NCBI GenBank assembly: GCA_005884855.1
Contig: VAZS01000243.1
Coordinates: 1-6,512 of the forward strand
Reading direction: 5' to 3'
Length of the DNA: 6,512 bases
Source: Alphaproteobacteria bacterium
GTDB lineage: Bacteria; Pseudomonadota; Alphaproteobacteria; Rhizobiales; Xanthobacteraceae
Shown here: positions 1 through 6,512 of the stretch, piece after piece
How the letters are laid out: the number at the start of each line of letters is the position of its first letter
How positions within the stretch are numbered: the first letter of the stretch is position 1
Made by a program: the position numbers and the translations under genes
Notes under the pieces: generated by a model
Seen by the model: only the letters and a program-made list of their open reading frames with translations
Databases searched by the model: none
What the model was told of the DNA's origin: nothing

Positions 1-575
1 TCGACCGACTTGACGCCGGTCTTCTGGCCCTCCGTGATCGTAAAGATCAGGTCGACGCGGTTGTTCGGCTGTTCGATGATCTCCGGATTGACGCGCACGT
101 CATAGCGGCCCGAGCGGCGATAAATTTCGGCGATGCGCTGGGCATCGGACTGCACCATTGGACGCGAGAGCGTGCCACGGGGCTTGGACTGTACTTCGGC
201 CGCAAGCTGTTCGTCCTTGACCTTCTTGTTGCCCTCGAACGCGACGCGCCCGATCACCGGGTTTTCTACTACGGTCACCAGCAGGCGCCCGCCCGCCTGG
301 CTGATTTTCACATCCTGGAACAGGCCGGTCTCGATTAGCGCTTTGAGGCCATCATCGATTTGCGAGTGATCAAGGCGCCCACCGGGACCCGGCTTGAAAT
401 AGGATCGGATGGTTTCGACCTCGACCCGGCGGTTGCCCTCGACCTGAATCGAAGCGACGTTCTGGGCGGCGGCAGGCGAGGCCACAAGCATGGCCGCCAG
501 CGGGGCAGCGACCGGCGTGGCGAACATGGTCAGAGCGGCGAGCAAGCCCCCCCGCACTCGCATTCCAACATTCAT
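1..575 (-). CDS. bamA: BamA, outer-membrane protein assembly factor (5' part, cut by window edge)
   Basis: BamA is the Omp85-family core of the BAM complex, which folds and inserts beta-barrel proteins into the outer membrane. The window shows the first 191 codons, and the gene runs off at position 1. Residues 1-37 form a signal peptide with an Arg-containing start, a hydrophobic Ala/Leu core and a likely cut after Ala-Ala-Ala37 before Gln38. POTRA 1 spans about residues 40-106 (IQVEGNRRVE at the start, ETGLFQDVKI in the middle) and POTRA 2 about 107-184 (VAFEGNKKVKD, then IYRRSGRYDV). The remaining POTRAs and the barrel are outside the window. I chose the ATG at 575. An in-frame TTG at 581 lies five bases after an AAGG and could be the true start, and an ATG at 563 is also possible. 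It follows rseP by 173 bases, the widest gap here. The rseP-bamA neighbourhood is common in proteobacteria. The family assignment is strong; the exact start is less sure. Confidence 0.93.
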   Translation of the reverse strand, partial: MNVGMRVRGGLLAALTMFATPVAAPLAAMLVASPAAAQNVASIQVEGNRRVEVETIRSYFKPGPGGRLDHSQIDDGLKALIETGLFQDVKISQAGGRLLVTVVENPVIGRVAFEGNKKVKDEQLAAEVQSKPRGTLSRPMVQSDAQRIAEIYRRSGRYDVRVNPEIIEQPNNRVDLIFTITEGQKTGVKSV

Positions 576-660
576 GCGCAACGCTGCCTTGTCATTCCAG
601 GCCGGACCGCATCCCCACGATCCGACAGATTCCTAAGTTGTTGCCCTGCTTGTAACCAAA

Positions 661-677
661 TTTGCCGGGGCAGCAAA
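661..677 (-). other. Small inverted repeat in the rseP-bamA gap
   Basis: The minus strand reads TTTGCTGCCCCGGCAAA, which can fold into a stem of about seven pairs, including one G-U pair, with a three-base loop. No T tract follows it, so it does not look like an intrinsic terminator. If transcribed it would sit in the bamA leader. Its function is unknown and it may have none. Confidence 0.3.
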
Positions 678-683
678 CGTCCG

Positions 684-712
684 ATTGCAGCGCGATTTCA
701 TTTTCATTCCAA
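684..712 (-). promoter_or_regulatory. Possible sigma-70-type promoter upstream of bamA
   Basis: On the minus strand a TTGGAA (707-712) and a TGCAAT (684-689) are separated by exactly 17 bases. Each matches four of six positions of the TTGACA/TATAAT consensus. It lies in the 173-base gap between rseP and bamA and would give a leader of roughly 100 bases. Such matches arise by chance often, so this is only a candidate for a bamA-specific start of transcription. Confidence 0.2.
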
Positions 713-748
713 GACGTTGCCTATTGGCCACGTCACAAAAAAGCCGTT

Positions 749-1900
749 TCAGGATGCCGCCAGGTGCAGGATGTCGTTGTAGGTCGCAAACACCATGAGC
801 ATCAGCACCAGGCCGAGCCCGATCCGGAAGCCCATCTCCTGGGCTCGCTCCGAGAGGGGACGCCCGCGTACCGCCTCGACCGCGTAGAACAAAAGATGAC
901 CGCCATCCAGCAGCGGCACCGGAAACAGGTTCAACAGCCCGATCGATATCGAGAGCACGGCAGCAAGATGCACCAATGCCGCAAGACCGATCGTGGCGAC
1001 CTGGCCTGAAATCTGCGCGATGCGTAAGGGACCGCCGACCTGGTCGGCCGCCTCGCGTCCGGTAAAAACGCCGCCGATATAAGCCAGCGTACGATCAACC
1101 ACGAACCACGTTTCTTTCACGCCAAGCCACAGCGCGGTGGCAGGATCCACGCGCTCGGTCGTGACGTCCCCGGCTGCCGTTTTACGTGTGATTCCGAGCA
1201 CGCCAAGCCGATGCACGTTTCCGAACGGGTCTTTTACTTCCCTCAGTTGCGGCGTGGCACGCAGTTGCAGGGTCGAATCGCCTCGCTTGAGGGTAAACGT
1301 CAATTGCTCGCCGGCGCGAACGCCCACGATTCGCTGCATATCGGCAAATGCTCCGATCGCGGTGCCGTCGATTGCGGTCACCTCATCGCCGACCTGGAAG
1401 CCGGCCGCCGCCGCCGCACTGCCCGCCTCCACCTGATCTACGCGCGCCGTCGTGCTCGGCTTGCCCAAGAAAGTGAACAGACCGGTAAAGATCACGATCG
1501 CCAGAAGAAAATTGGCAATCGGACCAGCGGCTACGATTGCCGCCCGCGGTCCAACCTTTTTGTGATGGAAGCTGCCTTCGCGCTCTTCTTCACTCATTCT
1601 GGCGAGCGATTCTGAAGAGGGCGCCGAAGCCTCGTTCTCGTCGCCGAAGAACTTGACGTAGCCGCCGAGCGGAACGGCAGAGATCTTCCAGCGCGTGCCA
1701 TGGCGGTCGTTAAAGCCGACGAGCTCTGGCCCGAAGCCGAGCGAGAAAGTTAACACCTTCACGCCCGCCCACCGCGCGACCAGGAAATGGCCAAGTTCGT
1801 GGAAGAAAACGACGATCGTGAGCACGAACAGGAAAGGGATGATATAGCCGATGAGCCCATGGCCCAACGTATTGAAAGTATGTAGAAAAAACTCGGACAT
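749..1900 (-). CDS. rseP: RseP/MmpA-type site-2 intramembrane zinc metalloprotease
   Basis: This is a membrane-embedded M50 (site-2 protease) enzyme that cuts transmembrane segments in regulated intramembrane proteolysis. E. coli RseP cleaves the anti-sigma factor RseA, and the Caulobacter homologue MmpA cleaves the polarity protein PodJ. The protein has 383 residues. The zinc site is HELGH (His34, Glu35, His38) in the first membrane segment (about 17-41), with the third ligand Asp332 in LLDGG of the NLFPVPLLDGG motif. A conserved GPIANF lies at 126-131 in a second hydrophobic segment. A single PDZ domain covers about residues 152-220, and further membrane segments lie near 303-327 and 356-374. 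E. coli RseP has about 450 residues and two PDZ domains, so this is the shorter, one-PDZ form usual in alphaproteobacteria. The start at 1900 has a good ribosome binding site six bases upstream. The substrate in this organism cannot be told from the window. Confidence 0.96.
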   Translation of the reverse strand: MSEFFLHTFNTLGHGLIGYIIPFLFVLTIVVFFHELGHFLVARWAGVKVLTFSLGFGPELVGFNDRHGTRWKISAVPLGGYVKFFGDENEASAPSSESLARMSEEEREGSFHHKKVGPRAAIVAAGPIANFLLAIVIFTGLFTFLGKPSTTARVDQVEAGSAAAAAGFQVGDEVTAIDGTAIGAFADMQRIVGVRAGEQLTFTLKRGDSTLQLRATPQLREVKDPFGNVHRLGVLGITRKTAAGDVTTERVDPATALWLGVKETWFVVDRTLAYIGGVFTGREAADQVGGPLRIAQISGQVATIGLAALVHLAAVLSISIGLLNLFPVPLLDGGHLLFYAVEAVRGRPLSERAQEMGFRIGLGLVLMLMVFATYNDILHLAAS

Positions 1901-1906
1901 CCAATT

Positions 1907-1912
1907 CCCCTT
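1907..1912 (-). promoter_or_regulatory. Ribosome binding site of rseP
   Basis: AAGGGG on the minus strand stands six bases before the ATG at 1900. It supports that start and begins only four bases after the hairpin at 1917-1932. Confidence 0.7.
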
Positions 1913-1916
1913 AACC

Positions 1917-1932
1917 AGAGCCGCAGGGCTCT
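1917..1932 (-). other. Perfect 6-bp hairpin between dxr and rseP
   Basis: On the minus strand AGAGCC and GGCTCT are perfect complements around a four-base loop CTGC. It lies 12 bases after the dxr stop codon and four bases before the rseP ribosome binding site. There is no T run after it (GGTTAAGGGG follows), so it is not a standard intrinsic terminator. It could be an RNA-stability or processing element, or could separate translation of the two genes; this is inference from position alone. Confidence 0.4.
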
Positions 1933-1944
1933 ATCCCCAACCTT

Positions 1945-3168
1945 CTAGGTTGCCTTTAAGGCAATTTGAGGCAAGAGGGTGGCAGCATTATATCGCGCTG
2001 TATGGTCAACAGCGATGGCATCATCAGCGGAGGTCAAAGGGGCGAGGTTGCCTGAGCGGATCCAGTCCTCCATCGTCGCCTCCACCAGTCGCGCGATGGC
2101 GCCAAATCTGATCTTGCCGGCAATGAACGCCGCTACCGCCACTTCATTGGCCGCATTGTAAACGGTGGTGGCTCCCCGCCCGCTTCGCAAGGCATCGTAA
2201 GCCAGCGCGAGCCCCGGGAACCTTCCGAAATCCGGCGCCTCGAAGGTCAGCTGTCCGATTTTGGCAAGATCAAGCTTGGCTGCCGGCCCGACGATTCGAT
2301 CCGGCCAACCGAGGCAATGCGCGATGGGTGTGCGCATATCAGGCGCTCCCAACTGCGCCACCACTGAACGATCGGAGAATTCGACCATACCGTGGATAAT
2401 CGATTGCGGATGCACGAGGACGTCGATCTCATCCGGCCTCAGCGCAAACAAATAAGAGGCCTCAATAACCTCAAGACCTTTGTTCATCATCGAGGCGGAA
2501 TCGATGGTGATCTTCTGGCCCATACTCCAGTTCGGATGTTTCAACGCCTGCGCTAGCGTTGCCTGCTCTATCTCGTCGCTGGCCCAGGTCCGGAACGGCC
2601 CACCGGATGCGGTGATGATGACGCGGACCAGTTCCTCACGGTTGCCCGACCCCAGCGCCTGAAACAATGCATTATGTTCGGAGTCCGCGGGAAGGATGCA
2701 GGCTCCGGCCCTCGCCGCACGCTGCATGAAAAAGTCACCGGCGCAGACCAGGCATTCCTTGTTGGCAAGCGCAACGGTTGCACCGCGATCTACGGCGGCG
2801 AGTGCAGGTTTCAAACCAGCCGCTCCGCTGACCGCCGCCATGACCCAATCCGCCGGGCGTACGGCGGCCTCAATGATAGCGCTTTCGCCAGCGCCGCATT
2901 CCGTGCGCGTACCGGCCAGCGCATCCTTTAGCTCGGCCAAGCGAGCGGGATCGGCAATGGCCGCAAATCGCGCGCCGAATTCCTTCGCTAGTTTGGCGAG
3001 CCCCTGGACGTTGGTATGTCCAGTTAGAGCCTCGACCCGGTAGCGGTCGCGCGAGGCCCGCAGCAGATCCATGGTGCTGTCCCCGATTGACCCGGTGGCA
3101 CCGAGGACGGTCACCGCACGCACGGCGGAGCTGGCAGCCTTGTTGTTACGCAACGGAACAGCACTCAT
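1945..3168 (-). CDS. dxr: 1-deoxy-D-xylulose 5-phosphate reductoisomerase
   Basis: Dxr (IspC) converts 1-deoxy-D-xylulose 5-phosphate to 2-C-methyl-D-erythritol 4-phosphate with NADPH and a divalent metal. This is the committed step of the MEP isoprenoid pathway in the cytoplasm and the target of fosmidomycin. With the ATG at 3168 the protein has 407 residues (E. coli 398). The N-terminal Rossmann fold carries GATGSIG (23-29) for NADPH, and ALANKE (about 133-138) follows. The metal and substrate site shows in [11 protein letters not shown] (160-170; Asp162, Glu164), ASGGPF (187-192), the flexible-loop region from HPNWSMG (211-217), and MNKGLEVIE with Asn229, Lys230 and Glu233. VHPQSIIH follows at about 252-259. 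All expected active-site residues are present. A TTG at 3180 would add four residues and overlap cdsA by seven bases; the ATG, five bases after the cdsA stop, is preferred. The close spacing implies co-transcription and probably translational coupling with cdsA. Confidence 0.97.
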   Translation of the reverse strand: MSAVPLRNNKAASSAVRAVTVLGATGSIGDSTMDLLRASRDRYRVEALTGHTNVQGLAKLAKEFGARFAAIADPARLAELKDALAGTRTECGAGESAIIEAAVRPADWVMAAVSGAAGLKPALAAVDRGATVALANKECLVCAGDFFMQRAARAGACILPADSEHNALFQALGSGNREELVRVIITASGGPFRTWASDEIEQATLAQALKHPNWSMGQKITIDSASMMNKGLEVIEASYLFALRPDEIDVLVHPQSIIHGMVEFSDRSVVAQLGAPDMRTPIAHCLGWPDRIVGPAAKLDLAKIGQLTFEAPDFGRFPGLALAYDALRSGRGATTVYNAANEVAVAAFIAGKIRFGAIARLVEATMEDWIRSGNLAPLTSADDAIAVDHTARYNAATLLPQIALKAT

Positions 3169-3173
3169 GAGCT

Positions 3174-4019
3174 TTACCAAACCATAAGACCGCGGCCGAC
3201 GCCATCGGCGCCGCTGCGAAAAAGCCCCAAAATGGCGGCCAGAACGATGGCGGCAACGAAGCCGTCCAAACGATCCATGAGCCCGCCGTGCCCGGGAATG
3301 AGCTGGCTTGAGTCCTTGACGCCGAAACGCCGTTTGACCGCCGACTCAAACAGATCGCCTAGCTGGGAAGCTATCGAGAGTGCCGCGCCGACCAGCAGAA
3401 TTGGCCCCGTTCTGCCCAGACCCATTCCGGCAAACCCTGCTGATACCCCCAGGCTCGCCGCAAACCCGCCGAGCGCGCCCGCCCATGTCTTCTTCGGACT
3501 GACCCGGGGCCAAAGTTTTGGCCCTCCCATACCGCGACCCACGAAGTACCCGGCGATGTCGGTGACCCATACGATCAGGAGAACGAATGTCAGTGCAGTG
3601 AATCCTTGACCCTGGTCAAGGCGCACCAGCACCGATGCGATCTCGGCCGCGGCGGCATAGAGGAATCCCGGCACAGCCCAATGGCGGCGCTCGGGCGCGA
3701 GCCAGGCAACGACAGCAAAGCCCGCCACGAGTGCCACCAGCGAAGCATCGATCCGTCCCGCTGCGAAACAAAATCCTGCAATCGCAAGCGCAACGCCGCC
3801 TGATGCGACGACGCGCGTTTCGTGCACCGCGCCTACGATCATCAGCCATTCGACGTAAAGCCCGATGGCGGCCAGCGTCGCCAGAGCAGACCACAGCCAT
3901 CCACCGGCATAGGCGATGGCGATGGCTGCGGGTGCCAGCACCAATGCAGCGATGAATCGCATCAACAGGTTACGTGGACCCTGCTCCGGCGCTGCCGGCG
4001 CGGCTTTGGTTTCGGTCAC
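3174..4019 (-). CDS. cdsA: Phosphatidate cytidylyltransferase (CDP-diacylglycerol synthase)
   Basis: CdsA joins CTP and phosphatidic acid into CDP-diacylglycerol and pyrophosphate at the inner membrane; this is the branch-point precursor of bacterial phospholipids. From the GTG at 4019 the protein has 281 residues, about the usual length. It is strongly hydrophobic, with probably seven or eight membrane segments from residue 20 on. The family signature is complete near the C-terminus: Ser226, Lys229-Arg230, Lys235-Asp236, then His244-Gly-Gly and Asp249-Arg-Leu-Asp252. Asp222 just before it is another conserved acidic residue. A conserved SPKKTWAG lies at 174-181. An open frame continues upstream to an ATG at 4157, but those 46 codons lie inside uppS and have no hydrophobic or CdsA-like content. 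The GTG overlaps the uppS TGA as GTGA, a classic coupled start. The N-terminal 20 residues (Ala/Pro/Glu-rich) are poorly conserved in the family, so the start is likely but not certain. Confidence 0.95.
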   Translation of the reverse strand: MTETKAAPAAPEQGPRNLLMRFIAALVLAPAAIAIAYAGGWLWSALATLAAIGLYVEWLMIVGAVHETRVVASGGVALAIAGFCFAAGRIDASLVALVAGFAVVAWLAPERRHWAVPGFLYAAAAEIASVLVRLDQGQGFTALTFVLLIVWVTDIAGYFVGRGMGGPKLWPRVSPKKTWAGALGGFAASLGVSAGFAGMGLGRTGPILLVGAALSIASQLGDLFESAVKRRFGVKDSSQLIPGHGGLMDRLDGFVAAIVLAAILGLFRSGADGVGRGLMVW

Positions 4020-4774
4020 GATGCGGTTTTCGCAGCCAGACCGCCGAAACGGCGCTCCCGTCTGGCATATTCGGCAATCGCGTCCTCGAGTGCGGCCTTG
4101 TCGAAGTCGGGCCAGTGAATCGGCACAAAGACCAGCTCGCTGTAGGCAGCTTGCCACATCAGGAAATTCGAGAGCCGCTGCTCTCCGCTGGTCCGAATGA
4201 TCAGATCGGGGTCGGGAATGTCGGGCGCATCCAGGTATTGGCCAAGCGTGTCGGCGTCGATCGTTGCGGGTTCGCGCTTACCGGCGGCGACCTCACGGGC
4301 CAGCCGCTGTGCCGCATTGGCGATCTCCTGCCGAGAGCCGTAGTTGAACGCGACCACAAGGTTAAGCGTTGTATTGTTCTTTGTCAGCTCTTCGGCTTCG
4401 TTCAGAAGCGCGCAGATGTCCGGCTCAAGTCCGTCGCGTTCTCCAATAACGCGCACCCTGACGCCATCGCGATGCAATGTCGCGAGATCATTGCGGATAA
4501 AGCGCCGGAGCAGGCCGAACAGGTCACCGATTTCGGTCGCCGGGCGCGACCAGTTCTCCGAGCTAAACGAGAAAATCGTGAGATGCAGAATGCCAAGTTC
4601 GCCCGCCGCGCGAACAACCCGGCGCAGTGCCTCGACGCCCCGACGATGGCCTTCCGCGCGCGGCAGGCCGCGGGCCGCTGCCCAGCGCCCGTTCCCGTCC
4701 ATGATGATGGCCACATGCAACGGAGCCTCGGTTCTATCCGGTCCATCTGTTGCGGGGGCGGCGGCGTTCGGCAT
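4016..4774 (-). CDS. uppS: Isoprenyl transferase (undecaprenyl diphosphate synthase type)
   Basis: UppS is a cis-prenyltransferase that adds isopentenyl diphosphate units to farnesyl diphosphate. It yields undecaprenyl diphosphate, the precursor of the lipid carrier for peptidoglycan, O-antigen and other envelope polymers. The protein has 252 residues (E. coli 253). The first catalytic motif is [10 protein letters not shown] with Asp26, and His43 follows in [16 protein letters not shown] is at 69-78. The C-terminal motif is [15 protein letters not shown] with Arg194, Arg200 and Ser202, and Glu213 stands in AAYSEL. These positions coincide with the known E. coli catalytic and diphosphate-binding residues. 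An in-frame TGA two codons before the ATG at 4774 rules out a longer protein, and the next ATG (Met25) would remove the N-terminus of the fold. No convincing Shine-Dalgarno precedes it, so translation may depend on coupling to frr, which ends 19 bases upstream. Exact chain length of the product cannot be read from sequence. Confidence 0.96.
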   Translation of the reverse strand: MPNAAAPATDGPDRTEAPLHVAIIMDGNGRWAAARGLPRAEGHRRGVEALRRVVRAAGELGILHLTIFSFSSENWSRPATEIGDLFGLLRRFIRNDLATLHRDGVRVRVIGERDGLEPDICALLNEAEELTKNNTTLNLVVAFNYGSRQEIANAAQRLAREVAAGKREPATIDADTLGQYLDAPDIPDPDLIIRTSGEQRLSNFLMWQAAYSELVFVPIHWPDFDKAALEDAIAEYARRERRFGGLAAKTAS

Positions 4775-4793
4775 CGGTCAATCCGAGGGAGGG

Positions 4794-5357
4794 CTAAACG
4801 GTGAGAATTTCTCTTTCTTTGGCCGCCAGCAGGTGATCGATTTCCGAAATGGTTGCGTCGGTAGCCTTCTGCACGTCGGCGGCCAAACGCTCCTCATCGT
4901 CCTCGGAAATCTCGTGATTTTTCTCGAGTTTCTTGACGGTGTCGAGACCATCGCGCCGGACATGTCGCACCGCGACCCGTGCCGCTTCTGCGTATTTGTG
5001 CGCCACCTTCACAAGCTCCTTGCGGCGCTCCTCATTCAACTCTGGAATTCGCAACCGAAGCACCTGCCCTTCGGTCGCCGGACTCAAGCCCAGATTGGAA
5101 TCGACGATCGCTTTTTCCACCGCCTTCACCATCGACTTGTCCCATACCTGAACCGAGAGAAGCCTCGGCTCGGGTACGCTGATAGTCGCGAGCTGGTTAA
5201 GGGGCATGTGCGTGCCATAGGCGTCGACCTGCACCGGTTCCAGCATCGAGGCCGCGGCGCGGCCGGTTCGCAGCCCACCAAGTTCATGCTTGAGAGCCTG
5301 GGTTGCGCCTTGCATCCGGCGCTTCAATTCGTTGATGTCGAACTTACCCGTGGGCAT
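4794..5357 (-). CDS. frr: Ribosome recycling factor
   Basis: RRF acts with EF-G to split the post-termination ribosome complex so that subunits can be reused. It is a cytoplasmic, essential protein. The protein has 187 residues (E. coli 185). It shows the usual two-domain layout: a long-helix domain from the first residues ([17 protein letters not shown]) through [20 protein letters not shown], the inserted beta-rich domain at about 30-105 (with [16 protein letters not shown] and the VWDKSM segment), then the charged helices from [15 protein letters not shown] to the end. The frame is open upstream to 5555, but that stretch overlaps pyrH and resembles no RRF. The ATG at 5357 has a perfect AGGAGG ten bases upstream. 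Directly before the ATG is a GTG, which could add one residue. It follows pyrH by 73 bases, the usual arrangement. Confidence 0.98.
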   Translation of the reverse strand: MPTGKFDINELKRRMQGATQALKHELGGLRTGRAAASMLEPVQVDAYGTHMPLNQLATISVPEPRLLSVQVWDKSMVKAVEKAIVDSNLGLSPATEGQVLRLRIPELNEERRKELVKVAHKYAEAARVAVRHVRRDGLDTVKKLEKNHEISEDDEERLAADVQKATDATISEIDHLLAAKEREILTV

Positions 5358-5367
5358 CACGCTCTCT

Positions 5368-5373
5368 CCTCCT
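5368..5373 (-). promoter_or_regulatory. Strong ribosome binding site of frr
   Basis: A full AGGAGG on the minus strand stands ten bases before the ATG at 5357. It is the best Shine-Dalgarno in the window and decides the frr start against the long open frame that extends into pyrH. Confidence 0.85.
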
Positions 5374-5430
5374 GAAACTATTCGCCGAGACGCCAGGCAT
5401 CGCGCGCGTCCCGAAGGTGTACAAGCCGCG

Positions 5431-6147
5431 TCAACCGGCGACGATGGTAGCCTGGCCGGTGCCGCGCAGGATCGCACGGATAGAACCCGGTTCGGCGATC
5501 GAGAATACGATGATAGGCAGCGACGTCTCGCGGGCAAGCGCGAATGCGGTCGCATCCATTACCTTGTAGCCGCCCTGGACAGCCTGTGAGTGGGTCAGCC
5601 GATCGAACCGCTTGGCTGCCGGGTCCTTCCTGGGATCGGCGCTATAGACCCCATCGACGTTGGTGGCCTTCAATACCGCCTCCGCGCCGATTTCGGCTGC
5701 CCGCAACACGGCCGTAGTATCTGTGGTGAAGAACGGATTGCCGGTTCCGCCCCCCAGCAGCACGATCCGACCTTCCGCGAGATACTTATGCGTTGCACCT
5801 CGAGTGAACAGCTCGCAGATCTGGGGCATGACGAAAGCCGAGAGGCTCCTCGCGGGCGCTCCCCGCTTTTCGATCGCCGCCTCCAGCGCAAGGCAGTTCA
5901 TGATGGTGGCGAGCATGCCCATGGTATCGCCCGTCGGGCGTGAGACACCGCGGGATGATACTTCCACGCCACGGACTATATTCCCGCCTCCCACAACGAC
6001 GGCAATCTCGGTGCCGAGCTGCCGTGCGGCGATCAAATCGCCGGCGATCTTGTCGATGGTGGGCTGATCGATGCCGAAGGATTGTCCGCCGGCGAGGTAC
6101 TCGCCGGAAATCTTGATCACCACACGACGATACAGCGGCTCAGCCAT
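5431..6147 (-). CDS. pyrH: UMP kinase (uridylate kinase)
   Basis: PyrH phosphorylates UMP to UDP with ATP, feeding UTP, CTP and UDP-sugar synthesis in the cytoplasm. Bacterial UMP kinases are hexamers of the amino-acid-kinase fold, typically activated by GTP and inhibited by UTP. The protein has 238 residues, matching the family (E. coli 241). Visible motifs in order are VVIKISGE with Lys12 (phosphate binding), [10 protein letters not shown] (51-60), [12 protein letters not shown] with Asp74 (UMP binding, 73-84), [17 protein letters not shown] (130-146) and [14 protein letters not shown] (159-172) for ATP. No key residue is missing. The ATG at 6147 has an AAGGA about 12 bases upstream, slightly far but acceptable. 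It lies 68 bases after tsf and 73 before frr, in the conserved tsf-pyrH-frr order, which ties nucleotide supply to translation genes. Confidence 0.98.
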   Translation of the reverse strand: MAEPLYRRVVIKISGEYLAGGQSFGIDQPTIDKIAGDLIAARQLGTEIAVVVGGGNIVRGVEVSSRGVSRPTGDTMGMLATIMNCLALEAAIEKRGAPARSLSAFVMPQICELFTRGATHKYLAEGRIVLLGGGTGNPFFTTDTTAVLRAAEIGAEAVLKATNVDGVYSADPRKDPAAKRFDRLTHSQAVQGGYKVMDATAFALARETSLPIIVFSIAEPGSIRAILRGTGQATIVAG

Positions 6148-6195
6148 CGCTATACGCTTTCCTTACCGCGCGGGCTCCTCCCGGCGCAAACGGGC

Positions 6196-6211
6196 CGGAA
6201 CCACCGTTCCG
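6196..6211 (-). other. 6-bp hairpin just after the tsf stop codon
   Basis: On the minus strand CGGAAC and GTTCCG pair perfectly around a GGTG loop, starting four bases after the tsf TGA. The following bases (GCCCGTTTGCGCC) have no T run, so it is not a clear terminator. It may stabilise or partly separate the rpsB-tsf message from pyrH; a chance hairpin in GC-rich DNA is equally possible. Confidence 0.35.
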
Positions 6212-6215
6212 ACGG

Positions 6216-6512
6216 TCATTTCTTGCCGCTGGCCGCCGCGACTTCGGCTGCGAAATCGGACTCCTGCTTGTCGATTCCCTCGCCCAGAGCATAGCGCACA
6301 AATCCGGTGATCTTCACAGCCGCACCGATCTTGCCCTCAGCTTCCTTTACAGCCTGGGCGACCGACTTGGCGTTATCATGGATGAAGGCTTGCTCCAGCA
6401 GGCAAACTTCCTTGTAATAGGTCTTCAAACCGGACTCGACGATCTTCTCGATCACGTTCTCGGGTTTGCCCTGCTGACGGTATTTGTCCGCCAGCACGTC
6501 CTTTTCCCGCCT
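6216..6512 (-). CDS. tsf: Elongation factor Ts (3' part, cut by window edge)
   Basis: EF-Ts is the guanine-nucleotide exchange factor that releases GDP from EF-Tu during elongation. Only the last 98 codons are in the window; the frame stays open to position 6512, reading [20 protein letters not shown], so the gene continues upstream. Recognisable pieces are [20 protein letters not shown], the LLEQAFIHD segment, and the conserved C-terminal [12 protein letters not shown] followed by [10 protein letters not shown], close to the E. coli C-terminus ([21 protein letters not shown]). A GTG at 6497 could be misread as a start, but it lies inside the conserved domain. The N-terminal EF-Tu-binding UBA-like module is outside the window. 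rpsB is expected further upstream by the usual gene order, but it cannot be seen. Confidence 0.96.
   Translation of the reverse strand, partial: RREKDVLADKYRQQGKPENVIEKIVESGLKTYYKEVCLLEQAFIHDNAKSVAQAVKEAEGKIGAAVKITGFVRYALGEGIDKQESDFAAEVAAASGKK

Noticed and set aside
737..742. Six-T run on the minus strand just after rseP as an intrinsic terminator
   Set aside because: The bases before the run do not form a stable GC stem, so only the T run is present.
360..782. 140-codon plus-strand open frame across bamA and the gap before it
   Set aside because: Most of it is antisense to bamA, the rest crosses a non-coding gap, and the His/Arg/Gly-rich product has no recognisable domain.
4020..4157. N-terminal extension of cdsA by 46 codons
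   Set aside because: It lies wholly inside uppS and does not resemble a CdsA N-terminus; the GTG coupled to the uppS stop explains the start.
3974..4804. 276-codon plus-strand open frame opposite uppS and the start of cdsA
   Set aside because: It is a shadow of uppS, whose motifs are complete on the other strand. The composition is Arg/Cys-rich without domain features.
4344..5375. 343-codon plus-strand open frame opposite uppS and frr
   Set aside because: It lies antisense to two certain genes. High third-position GC of the real genes removes stops in this frame, the translation has no recognisable domain, and no ribosome binding site was evident.
5358..5555. N-terminal extension of frr by 66 codons
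   Set aside because: It overlaps pyrH, is Arg/Ser-rich and unlike RRF. The AGGAGG before the ATG at 5357 fixes the start.
1..6512. A new accessory system, mobile element, CRISPR array or structural RNA
   Set aside because: Eight known housekeeping genes fill about 94% of the window with intact motifs, the longest gap is 173 bases, and I saw no transposase, integrase, array of repeats or tRNA-like fold.

Overview
The window is a GC-rich stretch of chromosome carrying eight genes, all on the minus strand. In transcription order (from high to low coordinate) they are tsf (3' end only), pyrH, frr, uppS, cdsA, dxr, rseP and bamA (5' end only). This order is a conserved housekeeping cluster of alphaproteobacteria. 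The protein sequences, such as the one-PDZ RseP of 383 residues and the RRF beginning [19 protein letters not shown], look most like Bradyrhizobium, Rhodopseudomonas or Nitrobacter relatives. That placement is from memory of the families and no search was run.

Layout: positions 6512-6216 hold the end of tsf (EF-Ts). A 68-base gap with a small hairpin follows, then pyrH (6147-5431, UMP kinase). A 73-base gap with a strong ribosome binding site leads to frr (5357-4794, ribosome recycling factor). Nineteen bases on is uppS (4774-4016), which overlaps cdsA (4019-3174) by four bases at a GTGA. dxr (3168-1945) starts five bases after the cdsA stop. A 44-base gap with a perfect 6-bp hairpin precedes rseP (1900-749). 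The longest gap, 173 bases (748-576), precedes bamA, whose 575 visible bases encode the signal peptide and the first two POTRA domains. Coding sequence fills about 94% of the window, and no stretch over 300 bases lacks a gene.

How the genes fit together: tsf and frr serve translation elongation and ribosome recycling, and pyrH makes UDP for RNA and for UDP-sugar precursors. dxr commits carbon to the MEP isoprenoid pathway, and uppS converts its products to undecaprenyl diphosphate, the lipid carrier for peptidoglycan and other envelope polymers. cdsA makes CDP-diacylglycerol for phospholipids. rseP is an intramembrane protease, and bamA is the core of outer-membrane protein assembly. The cluster therefore joins translation capacity to envelope growth. 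The tight spacing from frr to rseP suggests one polycistronic message, with bamA possibly having an additional promoter.

I found no mobile element, CRISPR array, tRNA, rRNA, toxin-antitoxin pair or other accessory system. The window looks like an ordinary core-genome region, and the findings below are modest points about start sites, hairpins and a possible promoter, not a new system.
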